From NCBI GenBank assembly GCA_036785325.1, contig JAXIVH010000084.1, positions 496,001 to 560,000 of the forward strand: a DNA stretch of 64,000 bases. Reading direction: 5' to 3'. The stretch is from Urophycis tenuis. Lineage: Eukaryota > Chordata > Actinopteri > Gadiformes > Phycidae. Positions 9,932 to 19,897 of the stretch are shown here, in pieces. Made by a program: the position numbers and the translations under genes. Position 1 is the first letter of the stretch; each line of letters starts with the position of its first letter. Under the pieces are notes generated by a model. That model was not told where the DNA came from, made no database searches, and saw nothing but the letters and a program-made list of their open reading frames with translations.

Positions 9932-10345
9932 TTACAAGACATCAACATACAACATAAACCGAGCTGCGAAAGCGTTAGCAGACTCCGACAGGGCCTTGTG
10001 TGTAGCGCGCAGAAGCTCACAGTGGAGCAGAAAAGAGAATCGCTGCGCAACATCATTCATTCCTACGAGCCGCTGTTTAAGTTGCACGAGGGCGACATCA
10101 ATGTTACTAATAAACATATTCCCTCTGAAATGCTCCTCCTGGTCTTGGAGCCGCTCATCCTCGCAAAGCTCGAAGAAGCGCCTTTTGGTGCGCGTCTTTG
10201 CGCGTCTATAATGGAGAGCAGGTACACCCCATGCAGATGCCAGGTTGCAAGCCTGGGCATTTATACTGTCAAACTCCCCTCGCAGTTGGGTGAGTGTCTC
10301 TGCTGCGGTGCGAAGCCACCATTTCGTAAATAAATAAAACGGCAA
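9932..10345 (-). pseudogene. hAT-type transposase fragment (ZMYM1/DUF4371-like), unit 1
   Basis: Minus-strand open stretch of about 137 codons. It reads AETLTQLRGEF, then RRAKTRTKRRFFE, EDERLQDQEEHFRGNMF, ALVQLKQRL, GMNDVAQRFSFLL and LLRATHKALSESANAF. This spacing matches the insertion-domain segment of DUF4371/ZMYM1-like hAT transposases as I recall them (a KR-rich turn, then a helix ending near QL..RF). Catalytic blocks on either side are absent, so it is a relic. The plus-strand frame at 9776-10333 is its shadow. Confidence 0.65.
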
Positions 10346-10430
10346 GTGGGCATTGGAAGCAGTGTGGGGCTCCTACCGCTAGGGGGCCCCTCCGCACCGC
10401 GGGGTCTGCCGGGGCTTCCCCGACGCCACT

Positions 10431-10432
<2 letters not shown>

Positions 10433-10488
<56 letters not shown>
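10433..10488. repeat. (GT)n microsatellite
   Basis: About 28 GT repeats. The same locus is about 52 repeats in unit 2 (33722-33825) and shrinks to five or six in unit 3, where flanking sequence is also lost. Confidence 0.95.
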
Positions 10489-10489
<1 letters not shown>

Positions 10490-11246
10490 CTGTGCCAGAC
10501 ATGCACCAGACATGTATCCGTCCATCCAATCACTTTGCAAGAGAAGATGTTTTGGCAGTGATTTGAGAGGCTACATTTCAAGCCAAGCTTTGATAACAAC
10601 ACAGAGGGACACCTCAGGCTGAAATCAGAGAGTAAAGACCCCTGACAAGTAAAGCGCAACTGATTCATATCCAGAACGTACAAATAATAACCATCCCATT
10701 CTTTATTTGAAACTGATATATTGTTGTGTATTATTGTTGTATATCAGTATTTTCAAATTCTTTCTCCCGGCCGTTGTAGACGTTGTGTTCACTTTCCTCG
10801 TAGTTCCTTCAGGGGGCGTGCTTTCCCTGTGTAGAGAAGTCGGCCTTAGACGACAGACAAGCGCTCCCACTATTTGCCCTCATACCTCGGTGCCTGTGGA
10901 GTGTGGAAGATATTAAAACGACAGCCAGAGGGGTTAAACCAAGAATGACGTTGGCGAATATGAATGGAGAGAAATGAAGGACTACTCACAGCTGACTTTT
11001 TCCTCGATTAGCGTTTTTGCTTTGGAAGCTGGTTGTTTTTAAGTTAGTGCTGGCAAAAGCAGCAAGGCGGAACACTGTGCGTTCCTTCTAAACATATAAA
11101 ATACTTGGCTTTACATTAATCACATGACGGCATGCCTTCTCCATTCAGACTGAACACTGAGGCCACAGTGCTACACTCTATCCCCTGACCATTTTAGCAC
11201 CTGAAGTCCACTCTTTTGGCAATATCTTGAGATCCTTGGCAATACC
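10489..11246. other. No recognised gene
   Basis: Conserved between units, with short open frames only. CTCGTAGTTCCTTCAGGGGG and the region around 10930-10990 are G+C-richer, but I see no coding signature that holds across copies. Confidence 0.5.
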
Positions 11247-11550
11247 CAGGGGCGTAATTTGCGGGGGGTTAGGGGGGTCATGACCCCCGCAAAAATCCAA
11301 TCACACTAATATAACCCCCCCAATATCATAACATCATTCAGATTAATAAAAATATGAAATATTCTGAATGAATAACTTGTTTGTTTTCTTTATTCATTTC
11401 ATTTGCCAGCAAGATAGTATCGTGTTTTAATCATCTGTAATGTAGCCTACCCCCCCCCCCCCCCCCCCCCCCCTCCCCCACCGACTACTTGGTATTACCT
11501 GCCCAACTTATTATAACCCCCCCAATGGTAGACCCAAAGTTACGCCCTTG
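11247..11550. mobile_element. Non-autonomous hAT MITE, unit 1
   Basis: 304 bp with terminal inverted repeats CAGGGGCGTAATTT and AAAGTTACGCCCTTG, flanked by the 8 bp direct repeat GCAATACC (11239-11246 and 11551-11558), as hAT elements make. The interior has a C run at 11451-11473 and no ORF. The two ends share GACCCC / TAACCCCCCC words. Confidence 0.85.
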
Positions 11551-11872
11551 GCAATACCAAGTGTAAATGTCCATCCTTTATATTATGTCTATCCTTTATA
11601 GTTGTATTTATTATTATTTTTGTCTTTATTCAGATTATGACAATAATTACACAACTCAAAATCACTTTAACTTTAATTGTGATTCACTATATGCAACTGG
11701 TCTAAATTTGACTCAACACATCATGTGATTAATTTACATCCAATCAGATTACAGACACTGTACTGGGTGTATACTGAGTATACAGTGTATAATGGTCACA
11801 CATACAGTGACCATCACACCCCCATCATCATCATGGTCTTCATCATGTCAATTTATCCATGTGTGTGTCTGT

Positions 11873-11903
<31 letters not shown>

Positions 11904-12241
11904 GGGGATGAAGCTGTTGTATAGTTACCTTGTGTTATCTACCCCTTACAGACATGCTGTATATATTATACATAAATAATAGACCCCTTCTGTATAGTTA
12001 GGACCACCAGCCAGGCCGGTGTCAATTACCACACACCTGCTAGTTAAGCAGTCAGGAATAGTGGTAGTAGTAGTAGAGTAGCTGGTTATCTTTTTTTTCA
12101 ATAGTCTGCTCGACATTATATGTTATCTAGCATCAGACAGTATTTATTTTATATGCTATTAAACTATACAACTATATATCTACTATTTATAAAAGACAGT
12201 CGCGTTGAATTTTTAATTCAATTCATTTTTATTTAAAGAAC
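11551..12241. other. AT-rich interval with GT/G tract, no gene
   Basis: Contains a GT run leading into about 21 G at 11861-11907 and a (GTA)n stretch at 12060-12076. The G run is 13 in unit 3 and missing in unit 2. No coding signal seen. Confidence 0.6.
12216..12241 (-). terminator. Candidate polyadenylation signal at array edge, unit 1
   Basis: On the minus strand AATAAA lies at 12233-12228, directly after the last satellite unit, followed by T-rich sequence and a GTGTT-poor but AT-rich tail. The motif and context are identical at 35497-35502 and 61498-61503. It is the first AATAAA downstream of exon 3 in the unique flank, so it is a sensible 3' end for the minus-strand gene. Confidence 0.4.
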
Positions 12242-15200
12242 TGGCCTCAGTGAGGACAGGGGCTTTATTTTCCTTTTTCTTCCTCCCAGGGGCCTCAGTG
12301 AGGGGAGCAGCCTCAGTGAGGAGAGGGGCTGAGCGAGGAGAGGGGCCGCAGTGGAGTTAGCAGCCTCAGTGATGAGAGGGGCATCGGTGAACGGAGAGCC
12401 TTCAGTGATGAGATGGGCTTTGGTTTCCTGTCTCTTCTTCCCTGGGTCCTCAGTGAGGGGAGCAGCCTCAGTGAGGAGAGGGGCCTCAATGGAGCAAGCA
12501 GCCTCAGTGATGAGAGAGGCATCGGTGAGGAGAGGGGCCACAGTGGAGTTAGCAGCCTCAGTGATGAGAGGGGCATCGGTGAACGGAGAGCCTTCAGTGA
12601 TGAGATGGGCTTTGGTTTCCTGTCTCTTCTTCCCTGGGTCCTCAGTGAGGGGAGCAGCCTCAGTGAGGAGGGACCTCAATGGAGCAAGCAGCCTCAGTGA
12701 TGAGAGGGGCATCGGTGAGGAGAGGGGCTTTGGTTTCCTGTCTCTTCTTCCCTGGGGCCTCAGTAAGGGGACCAGCCTTATTGAGGAGAGGGGCCTCAAT
12801 GGAGCAAGCAGCCTCAGTGATGAGAGGGGCATCGGTGAGGAGAGGGGCTTTGTTTTCATCTCTCTTTTTCCCTGGGTCCTCAGTGAGGGGAGCAGCCTCA
12901 GTGAGGAGAGGGGCCTCAATGGAGCAAGCAGCCTCAGTGATGAGAGGGGCATCGGTGAACGGAGAGCCTTCAGTGAGGAGAGCGGCTTTAGTTTCCTGTC
13001 TCTTCTTCCCTGGGTCCTCAGTGAGGGGAGCAGCCTCAGTGAGGAGAGGGGCCTCAATGGAACAAGCAGCCTCAATGATGAGAGGGGCATCGGTGAACGG
13101 AGAGCCTTCAGTGAGGAGAGGGGCTTTATTTTGTCTCTTCTTCCCTGGGTCCTCAGTGAGGGGAGCAGCCTCAGTGAGGAGTGGGGCCTCAATGGAGTTA
13201 GGAGCCTTAGTGATGAGAAGGGAATCGGTGAGGAGAGGGGGTTTATTTTCCTGTGTCTTCTTCCCTGGGTCCTCAGTGAGGGGACCAGCCTCAGCAAGAA
13301 GAGGTGCTACAGTCAGGAGAGTGGCCACAATGGAGTTCGTAGCCCCAGTGAGGGGAGGAGTCTCAGTGAGGGGAGGAGGTTCACTGAGTGGAGAGCCTTC
13401 AGTGAGGAGAGAGGCTTTAGTTTCCTGTCTCTTCTTCCCTGGGTCCTCAGTGAGGGGACCAGCCTCAGTGAGGAGAGGGGCCACAGCGAGGAGAGGGGCC
13501 ACAAACCGGAGGGGCCACAGTGGATTTAGCAGTCTAAGTGAGGGGAGGAGTCTCAGTGAGTGGAGAGCCTTCAGTGAGGAGAGGTGCTTTAGTTTCCTGT
13601 CTCTTCTTCCCTGGGTCCTCATTGAGGGGACAAGCCTCAGTGAGGAGAGGGGCCTCAATGGAGCAAGCAGCCTCAGTGATGAGAGGGGCATCGGTGAACG
13701 GAGAGTCTTCAGTAATGAGATGGGTTTTTGGTTTCCTGTCTCTTCTTCCCTGGGTCCTCAGTGAGGGGACCAGCCTCAGCAAGGAGAGGGGCCAAAGTCA
13801 GGAGAGGGGCCACAGTCCTGATGGGCCACAGCGGAGTTAGCAGTCTCAGTGAGGGGAGGTGTCTCAGTGAGTGGAGAGCCTTCAGTGAGGAGAGGGGCTT
13901 TAGTTTTCTGTCTCTTCTTCCCTGAGTCCTCAGTGAGGGGACCAGCCTCAGTGAGGGGAGGGGGCTCAATGGAGTAAGCAGCCTCAGTGATGAGAGGGGC
14001 ATCGGTGAGTGGAGAGCCTTCAGTGATGAGAAGGGCTTTGGTTTCCTGTCTCTTCTTCCCTGGGTCCTCAGTGAGGGGACCAGCCTCAGTGAGGAGAGGG
14101 GCCAAAAGTCAGGAGAGGGGCCACAGTGGAGTTAGCAGCCTCAGTGAGGGGAGGTGTCTCAGTGAGTGTCTCAAAGCCAGGAGAGGGGCCACAGTGGATT
14201 TAGCAGCCTCAGTGAGGGGAGGAGTCTCAGTGAGTGGAGAGCCTTCAGTGAGGAGAGGGGCTTTAGTTTCCTGTCTCTTCTTCCCTGGGTCCTCAGTGAG
14301 GGGACCAGCCTCAGCAAGGAGAGGGGCCAAAGTCAGGAGAGGGGCCACAGTCCGGATGGGCCACAGTGGAGTTAGCAGTCTCAGTGAGGGGAGGTGTCTC
14401 AGTGAGTGGAGAGCCTTCAGTGAGGAGAGAGGCTTTAGTTTTCTGTCTCTTCTTCCCTGAGTCCTCAGTGAGGGGAACAGCCTCAGTGAGGGGAGGGGGC
14501 TCAATGGAGTAAGCAGCCTCAGTGATGAGAGGGGCATCGGTGAGTGGAGAGCCTTCAGTGATGAGAAGGGCTTTGGTTTCCTGTCTCTTCTTCCCTGGGT
14601 CCTCAGTGAGGGGACCAGCCTCAGCAAGGAGAGGGGCCAACGTCAGGAGAGGGGCCACAGTGGAGTTAGCAGCCTCAGTTAGGGGAGGTGTCTCAGTGAG
14701 TGTCTCAAAGCCAGGAGAGGGGCCACAGTGGATTTAGCAGCCTCAGTGAGGGGAGGAGTCTCAGTGAGTGGAAAGCCTTCAGTGAGGAGAGGGGCTTTAG
14801 TTTCCTGTCTCTTCTTCCCTGGGTCCTCAGTGAGGGGACCAGCCTCAATGAGGAGAGGGGCCTCAATATAGTTAGCAGCCTCAGTGATGAAAGGGGCATC
14901 GGTAAACGGAGAGCCTTCAGTGATGAGATGGGCTTTGGTTTCCTGTCTCTTCTTCCCTGGGTCCTCAGTGAGGGGACCAGCCTCAGCAAGGAGAGGGGCC
15001 AAAGTCAGGAGAGGGGCCACAGTCTGGATGGGCCACAGTGGAGTTAGCAGTCTCAGTGAGGGGAGGTGTCTCAGTGAGTGGAGAGCCTTCAGTGAGGAGA
15101 GGGGCTTTAGTTTTCTGTCTCTTCTTCCCTGAGTCCTCAGTGAGGGGACCAGCCTCAGTGAGGGGAGGGGGCTCAATGGAGTAAGCAGCCTCAGTGATGA

Positions 15201-17332
15201 GAGGGGCATCGGTGAGTGGAGAGCTTTCAGTGATGGGAAGGGCTTTGGTTTCCTGTCTCTTCTTCCCTGGGTCCTCAGTGAGGGGACCAGCCTCAGCAAG
15301 GAGAGGGGCCAAAAGTCAGGAGAGGGGCCACAGTGGAGTTAGCAGCCTCACTGAGGGGAGGTGTCTCAGTGAGTGTCTCAAAGCCAGGAGAGGGGCCACA
15401 GTGGATTTAGCAGCCTCAGTGAGGGGAGGAGTCTCAGTGAGTGGAAAGCCTTCAGTGAGGAGAGGGGCTTTAGTTTCCTCTCTCTTCTTCCCTGGGTCCT
15501 CAGTGAGGGGACCAGCCTCAATGAGGAGAGGGGCCTCAATGTAGTTAGCAGCCTCAGTGATGAGAGGGGCATCGGTGAACGGGGAGCCTTCAGTGATGAG
15601 ATGGGCTTTGGTTTCCTGTCTCTTCTTCCCTGGGTCCTCAGTGAGGGGACCAGCCTCAGCAAGGAGAGGGGCCAAAGTCAGGAGAGGGGCCACAGTCCGG
15701 ATGGGCCACAGTGGAGTTGGCAGTCTCAGTGAGGGAAGGTGTCTCAGTGAGTGGAGAGCCTTCAGTGAGGAGAGGGTCTTTAGTTTCCTGTCTCTTCCTC
15801 CCTGGGTCCTCAGTGAGGGGACCAGCCTCAGTTATGAGAGGGGCATCGGTGAGTGGAGAGCCTTCAGTGATGAGAAGGGCTTTGGTTTCCTGTCTCTTCT
15901 TCCCTGGGTCCTCAGTGAGGGGACTAGCCTCAGTGAAGAGAGGGGCCTCAATGGAGCAAGCAGCCTCAGTGATGAGAGGGGCATTGGTGAACGGAGAGCC
16001 TTCAGTGAGGAGAGGGGCTTTAGCTTCCTGTCTCTTCTTCCCTGGGTCCTCAGTGAGGGGACCAGCCTCAGTGAGGAGAGGGGCCTCAATGGAGCAAGCA
16101 GCCTCAGTGATGAGAGGGGCATCGGTGAACGGAGAGCCTTCAGTGATGAGATGGGCTTTGGTTTCCTGTCTCTTCTTCCCTGGGTCCTCAGTGAGGGGAA
16201 CAGCCTCAGCAAGGAGAGGGGCCAAAGTCAGGAGAGGGGCCACAGTCTGGATGGGCCATAGTGGAGTTAGCAGTCTCAGTGAGGGGAGGTGTCTCAGTGA
16301 GTGGAGAGCCTTCAGTGAGGAGAGGGTCTTTAGTTTCCTGTCTCTTTTTCCCTGAGTCCTCAGTGAGGGGACCAGAATCAATTGAGGGGAGGGGGCTCAA
16401 TTGAGTAAGCAGCCTCAGTGATGAGAGGGGCATCAGTGAGTGGAGAGCCTTCAGTGATGAGAAGGGCTTTGGTTTCCTGTCTCTTCTTCCCTGGGTCCTC
16501 AGTGAGGGGACCAGCCTCAGCAAGGAGAGGGGCCAAAAGTCATGAGAGGGGCCACAGTGGAGTTAGCAGCCTCAGTGAGGGGAGGTGTCTCAATGAGTGT
16601 CTCAAAGCCAGGAGAGGGGCCACAGTTGATTTAGCAGCCTCAGTGAGGGGAGGAATCTCAGTGAGTGGAGAGCCTTCAGTGAGGAGAGGGGCTTTAGTTT
16701 CCTGTCTCTTCTTCCCTGGGTCCTCAGTGAGGGGACCAGCCTCAATGAGGAGAGGGGCCTCAATGTAGTTAGCAGCCTCAGTGATGAGAGGGGCATCGGT
16801 GAACGGAGAGCCTTCAGTGATGAGATGGGCTTTGGTTTCCCGTCTCCTCCTCCCTGGGTCCTCAGTGAGGGGACCAGCCTCAGCAAGGAGAGGGGCCAAA
16901 GTCAGGAGAGGGGCCACAGTGGAGTTAGCAGCCTCAGTGAGGGGAGGAGTCTCAGTGAGTGGAGGGCCTTCAGTAAGGAGAGGGGCTTTAGTTTCCTGTC
17001 TCTTCCCTGGGTCCTCAGTGAGGGGACCAGCCTCAGTGAGGAGAGGGGCCTCAATGGAGTTAGCAGCCTCAGTGATGAGAGGGGCCACAGTGAGGAGAGG
17101 GGCTTTCTGTTCCTGTCTCTTCTTCCCTGGGTCCTCAGTGAGGGGAGCAGCCTCAGTGAGGAGAGGGGCAACAGTCAGGAGAGGGGCCACAGTGGAGTTA
17201 GCAGCCTCAGTGAGGGGAGAAGTCTCAGTGAGTGGAGAGCCTTCAGTGAGGAGAGTGGCTTTAGTTTCCTGTCTCTTCTTCCCAGGGTCCTCAGTGAGGG
17301 GAGCAGCCTCAGTGAGGAGAGGGGCAACCGAA
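12242..17332. repeat. Satellite array, unit 1 (5.1 kb)
   Basis: Built from an ~18 bp submonomer close to CCTCAGTGAGGAGAGGGG, organised in 120 and 138 bp monomers that differ by one submonomer. It includes TTTCCTGTCTCTTCTTCCCT and GGGGCATCGGTGAACGGAGA. A 535 bp higher-order period is visible at 13987 and 14522. On the minus strand 138 bp is 46 codons with core PLLTEAAPLTEDPGKKRQET. Long frames are open on both strands because 18, 120 and 138 are multiples of three, but the minus frame shifts at spacer units and meets stops (for example at 14109 and 16540). I treat it as satellite, not as a proven coding region. Confidence 0.9.
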
Positions 17333-17446
17333 ACCTCTTTCCCTCTTTCCACTCCTTCTTTTTTGCACCTTGTACTTCTTATTCAGGAGCTGCTCTGCTT
17401 TCTACCTCTCCTTTTTCTCTAATTTCACTTTTTGCTTGGCCTGTCA

Positions 17447-17635
17447 TTAATTTTTTTGCCATTGCTTATTGATCTCTTGCTGCTTTTTGGCCCCAAGCTG
17501 AGGTATTTTGTGTTGCTCCTTGGTGAGCTTGGCCTCTCCCTTCTCCCGCCTCAGCTTATCATGGAGTCTCTCTTTCCCTGCTCCTTTCTTCTGGTCCCGC
17601 GTAGGTGATGTTTCTGAGGGCCTGATGACCTTAAT
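17447..17635 (-). CDS. Exon 3 (terminal coding exon) of unrecognised gene, copy G2
   Basis: 62 codons plus TAA on the minus strand. The acceptor is CCACAG|ATTAAG at 17635, phase 0, matching the phase 0 donor of exon 2 at 19550. The peptide starts IKVIRPSETSPTRDQKKGAG and is highly charged (KLRREKGEAKLTKEQHK, then KKQQEINKQWQKN). It is likely helical, with no transmembrane segment. The stop sits beside a run of seven A, so a past frameshift is conceivable, but the same stop is in unit 2. The intron flank GGCGGGAAAATTCAACA resembles that of exon 2, which suggests that exons 2 and 3 arose from each other or share duplicated intron ends. Between the stop and 17332 is about 110 bp of unique sequence before the array. 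Confidence 0.6.
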   Translation of the reverse strand: MKVIRPSETSPTRDQKKGAGKERLHDKLRREKGEAKLTKEQHKIPQLGAKKQQEINKQWQKN

Positions 17636-17704
17636 CTGTGGCGGGAAAATTCAACAGTGCCACAACATTAACTTCAGAACTTTTTGTTCACATTAAAATG
17701 AAAT

Positions 17705-18162
17705 GTGGGTCAGGGGTTCTTATGGCTAGTGTATGGTTTGGGGGTTCTAATGGCTAGGGTTAGGATTTCTCACGGCTAGGGTTGGGGTTCCTAATGGCTA
17801 GGGTTAGGGTTTGGGGGTTTTATGGATAGGCTTAGGTTTACTTATGGCTAGGGTTAGGGTTGGGGGTTCCTATGGATAGGCTTAGGGTTGGGGGTTCTAA
17901 TGGCGAGGCTTAGGGTTACTTATAGTTAGGGTTAAGGTTGGGGGTTCTTATGGCTAGAGTTGGGGTTGGGGGTTCTTATGGCTAGGGTTAAGGTTGGAGG
18001 TTCTTATGGCTAGGGTTAGGGTTGGGGGTTATTGGCTACGGTTAGGGGTTCATATGGCTAGGGTTAGTGTTGGGGGTTCATATGGCTAGGGTTAGGGTTG
18101 GGGGTTCATATGGCTAGGGTTAGGGTTGGGGGTTCATATGGCTAGGGTTAGGGTTGGGGGTT
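17705..18162. repeat. Telomere-like minisatellite, unit 1 right side
   Basis: About 17 degenerate copies of GGCTAGGGTTAGGGTTGGGG with GTTCTTAT or GTTCATAT spacers. It lies in intron 2 of G2, directly abutting the inverted-repeat element. Confidence 0.85.
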
Positions 18163-19001
18163 GTAGTAACCGATCAACTAATAACGGCCAATAACGTAAT
18201 AATTTAAAATCTAATGAAGTAACGTAATAACTTGCCAATAATGTAATAAAATTGTTGAGCCATTAACAGAATAACTTATTACATTATTGGCTGGTTATTA
18301 CATTATTGGCCTTGTATTTAAAAAAAAATCCTTTGAAAATGTAAAAAGAAAAGAGCCAATAATGTAATAATAATGATACTAATTGAAAAGTAATTTTCTT
18401 TATCTAGCTCTAGGCTCTCTGCAAGTGCTTCTCTGATAAACAGGTGGGGTGGAATGGTGTACAAAGTTCAGGGAATAAGAGTGAGACTTGATTGAATGTC
18501 CCAAGCATTGACATATCTTGGTTGAGAGAAAATTCAATTATTCTCGATAAGATCTCTGTTGGTAGGTATTGAGCTCCCAGCTCATTGCCGGCGTCCCCAA
18601 CAATGTTGGATACACGGAGTACTATAACGGTAAAGCTAAGAGCTACATAGAAATCCAAATGCACTCTTAATTGCTCCTGTGGAGAGGGGTTTGAGGGTGG
18701 AGGGGTTATCTGTAAGGTCAGATATTTATTTAAGCATCTGTTACAAGATGCAATATTGAGGAATAATGCAGTATTGAAGTGTGACACCCTCTCTCCAGAA
18801 ATTGAAAATAAAATAAAGTGATACCTCAGTGATTACATTATTGGCTCAGATATCACATTTTCAAAGGTTTTTTTTTTTTTAATACAGGGCCAATAACTAA
18901 ATAACCAGCCAATAATGTAATAAGTTATTAAATTATTGGCAATGGTATTGGCTCAACAGCTTTATTACGTTATTGGCTGTTATGACATGATCGGTTGCTA
19001 C
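18163..19001. mobile_element. Inverted-repeat (foldback-like) element carrying an F-box-like ORF
   Basis: Arms of about 150-180 bp (18163-18345 and 18850-19001) are imperfect inverted copies, ending GTAGTAACCGATCA at the left and TGATCGGTTGCTAC at the right; both contain TTATTACATTATTGGCTGG-type words. It splits the telomere-like minisatellite, leaving GGGGT on both sides as a possible 5 bp target duplication, though the G-rich flank makes that ambiguous. The interior holds the minus-strand ORF at 18410-18787. Family unknown to me. Confidence 0.65.
18410..18787 (-). CDS. F-box-like ORF inside inverted-repeat element, unit 1
   Basis: Minus-strand open frame to the TAG at 18410. A consensus acceptor CTCCACAG|GAGCAATTAAG at about 18679 suggests that only the last ~90 codons are exon. 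These contain YLPTEILSRIIEF, then about ten residues, then FNQVSLLFPEL. The LP-x-EIL-x-I spacing to an N-x-V-S block is that of an F-box, the Skp1-binding motif of SCF ubiquitin ligases. Only one exon is seen and it ends soon after the motif (SEKHLQRA). It could be a captured host exon, a transposon gene, or an alternative terminal exon of the surrounding minus-strand gene. Alternative reading: chance resemblance. Confidence 0.35.
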   Translation of the reverse strand: MSHFNTALFLNIASCNRCLNKYLTLQITPPPSNPSPQEQLRVHLDFYVALSFTVIVLRVSNIVGDAGNELGAQYLPTEILSRIIEFSLNQDMSMLGTFNQVSLLFPELCTPFHPTCLSEKHLQRA

Positions 19002-19190
19002 AGGGGTTCTTATAGCTAGGGTTAGGATTTGTAACAGCTAGGGCTAGGGTTGGGGTTCCGTATGGCTAACATTAGGATTCGGGGTTACTTATGGCTAGGG
19101 TTAGGGTTGGGGGTTATTGTGGTTAGGCTAAGGGTTTCTTACCGCTAGGGTTACGGTTGGGGGTTCTTAGGGCTAGGGGTCCATACATAC
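19002..19190. repeat. Telomere-like minisatellite, unit 2 left side
   Basis: Counterpart of 142-330, with the same degenerate TTAGGG-bearing period. Confidence 0.8.
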
Positions 19191-19549
19191 ATACTTACAT
19201 TTCAGGGAGTACACAGGGGATACTGCCCCATCAATATTTAGAACACATGCATTTGTCCCCCCAAATAAAAACAAAATAACTTTTATTTTCAAAAACCACT
19301 GTAGCGCCTTTTCATCAGCATTAGGTCTATTTTTGTTTACTAAAACAGTTGTACAATTCCCCACACAAACACACAAAAGAGAAGAGGAGTAAATAATGTG
19401 ATCACGTTCTACGGGAGAGTAAACATTTAAAAGGAATACAAAATGCCTGAGAGTCTTCCTTGCATTATAGGCATATAATATTTTTGCCTGAATTTCTTTT
19501 CAATATTAGCACGTTCTGCTCCTTATTTCGTCTAGTCTCGCTTACTCAC

Positions 19550-19897
19550 TTCCAGGTCCAGCTCCTGCTTCAACGATGCTTGGATGTCCTCTAAATCACG
19601 AGCCACCAGATCAGCCACTCTGTCAGGCCGGACCTCCACTTCCACCATCTTGGTCAGCCTGTGGAGCAGCCCCATCATGGATGCCCCCCATGCGAGCCTG
19701 AGGACGGCCTCAGGGGGAAGAGGTGGCAGCGGTCTGGGGTGGCGACGGCCAGCCGGGCTGAGAAGGTGGTGGGGGACGGTGGTATGAGGAGGAGGAGGAG
19801 GAGGAGGAGGAGGAGGCGGTGTTGATGAGGGGCTGGATTGAATCAGGTGGCTCGGAGGAGCATTCACCTGAGCAGACACAGGTCTGAGGTCCTCAAT
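19550..19897 (-). CDS. Exon 2 of unrecognised gene, copy G2
   Basis: 116 codons, the same exon as 690-1040 with one proline codon fewer and no stop. Donor GTGAGTAAG and acceptor CTACAG are intact. It joins in phase 0 to exon 1 at 20878-20943 and exon 3 at 17447-17635, giving a 200-residue product. Introns are about 0.98 kb (with three 170-190 bp repeats) and 1.91 kb (with the inverted-repeat element and telomere-like arrays). Confidence 0.65.

Larger units (their letters stand above)
1..18860. repeat. Tandem segmental duplication, unit 1
   Basis: The sequence starting at base 1 recurs almost identically at 18861 and again at 50963, and order and orientation of the contents are kept throughout. 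The boundary is set by where the window begins, inside an inverted-repeat element, so it is a bookkeeping point and not necessarily the original breakpoint. This unit is 18.86 kb. Unlike the others it has a MITE inside the copia relic (6450-6833), a gypsy LTR at 7106-7475 and a 203 bp local duplication around 3430-3835. Confidence 0.95.

Noticed and set aside
9776..10333. Plus-strand 185-codon ORF
   Set aside because: Antisense to the recognisable hAT fragment; its frame breaks differently in each unit.
12233..13297. Many long ORFs on both strands of the satellite arrays as separate protein genes
   Set aside because: They are all phases of one 18 bp-based repeat, many start at non-ATG codons, and higher-order periods not divisible by three rotate the frame.
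12242..17332. CRISPR-like array
   Set aside because: Repeats are contiguous without unique spacers and the DNA is clearly eukaryotic.
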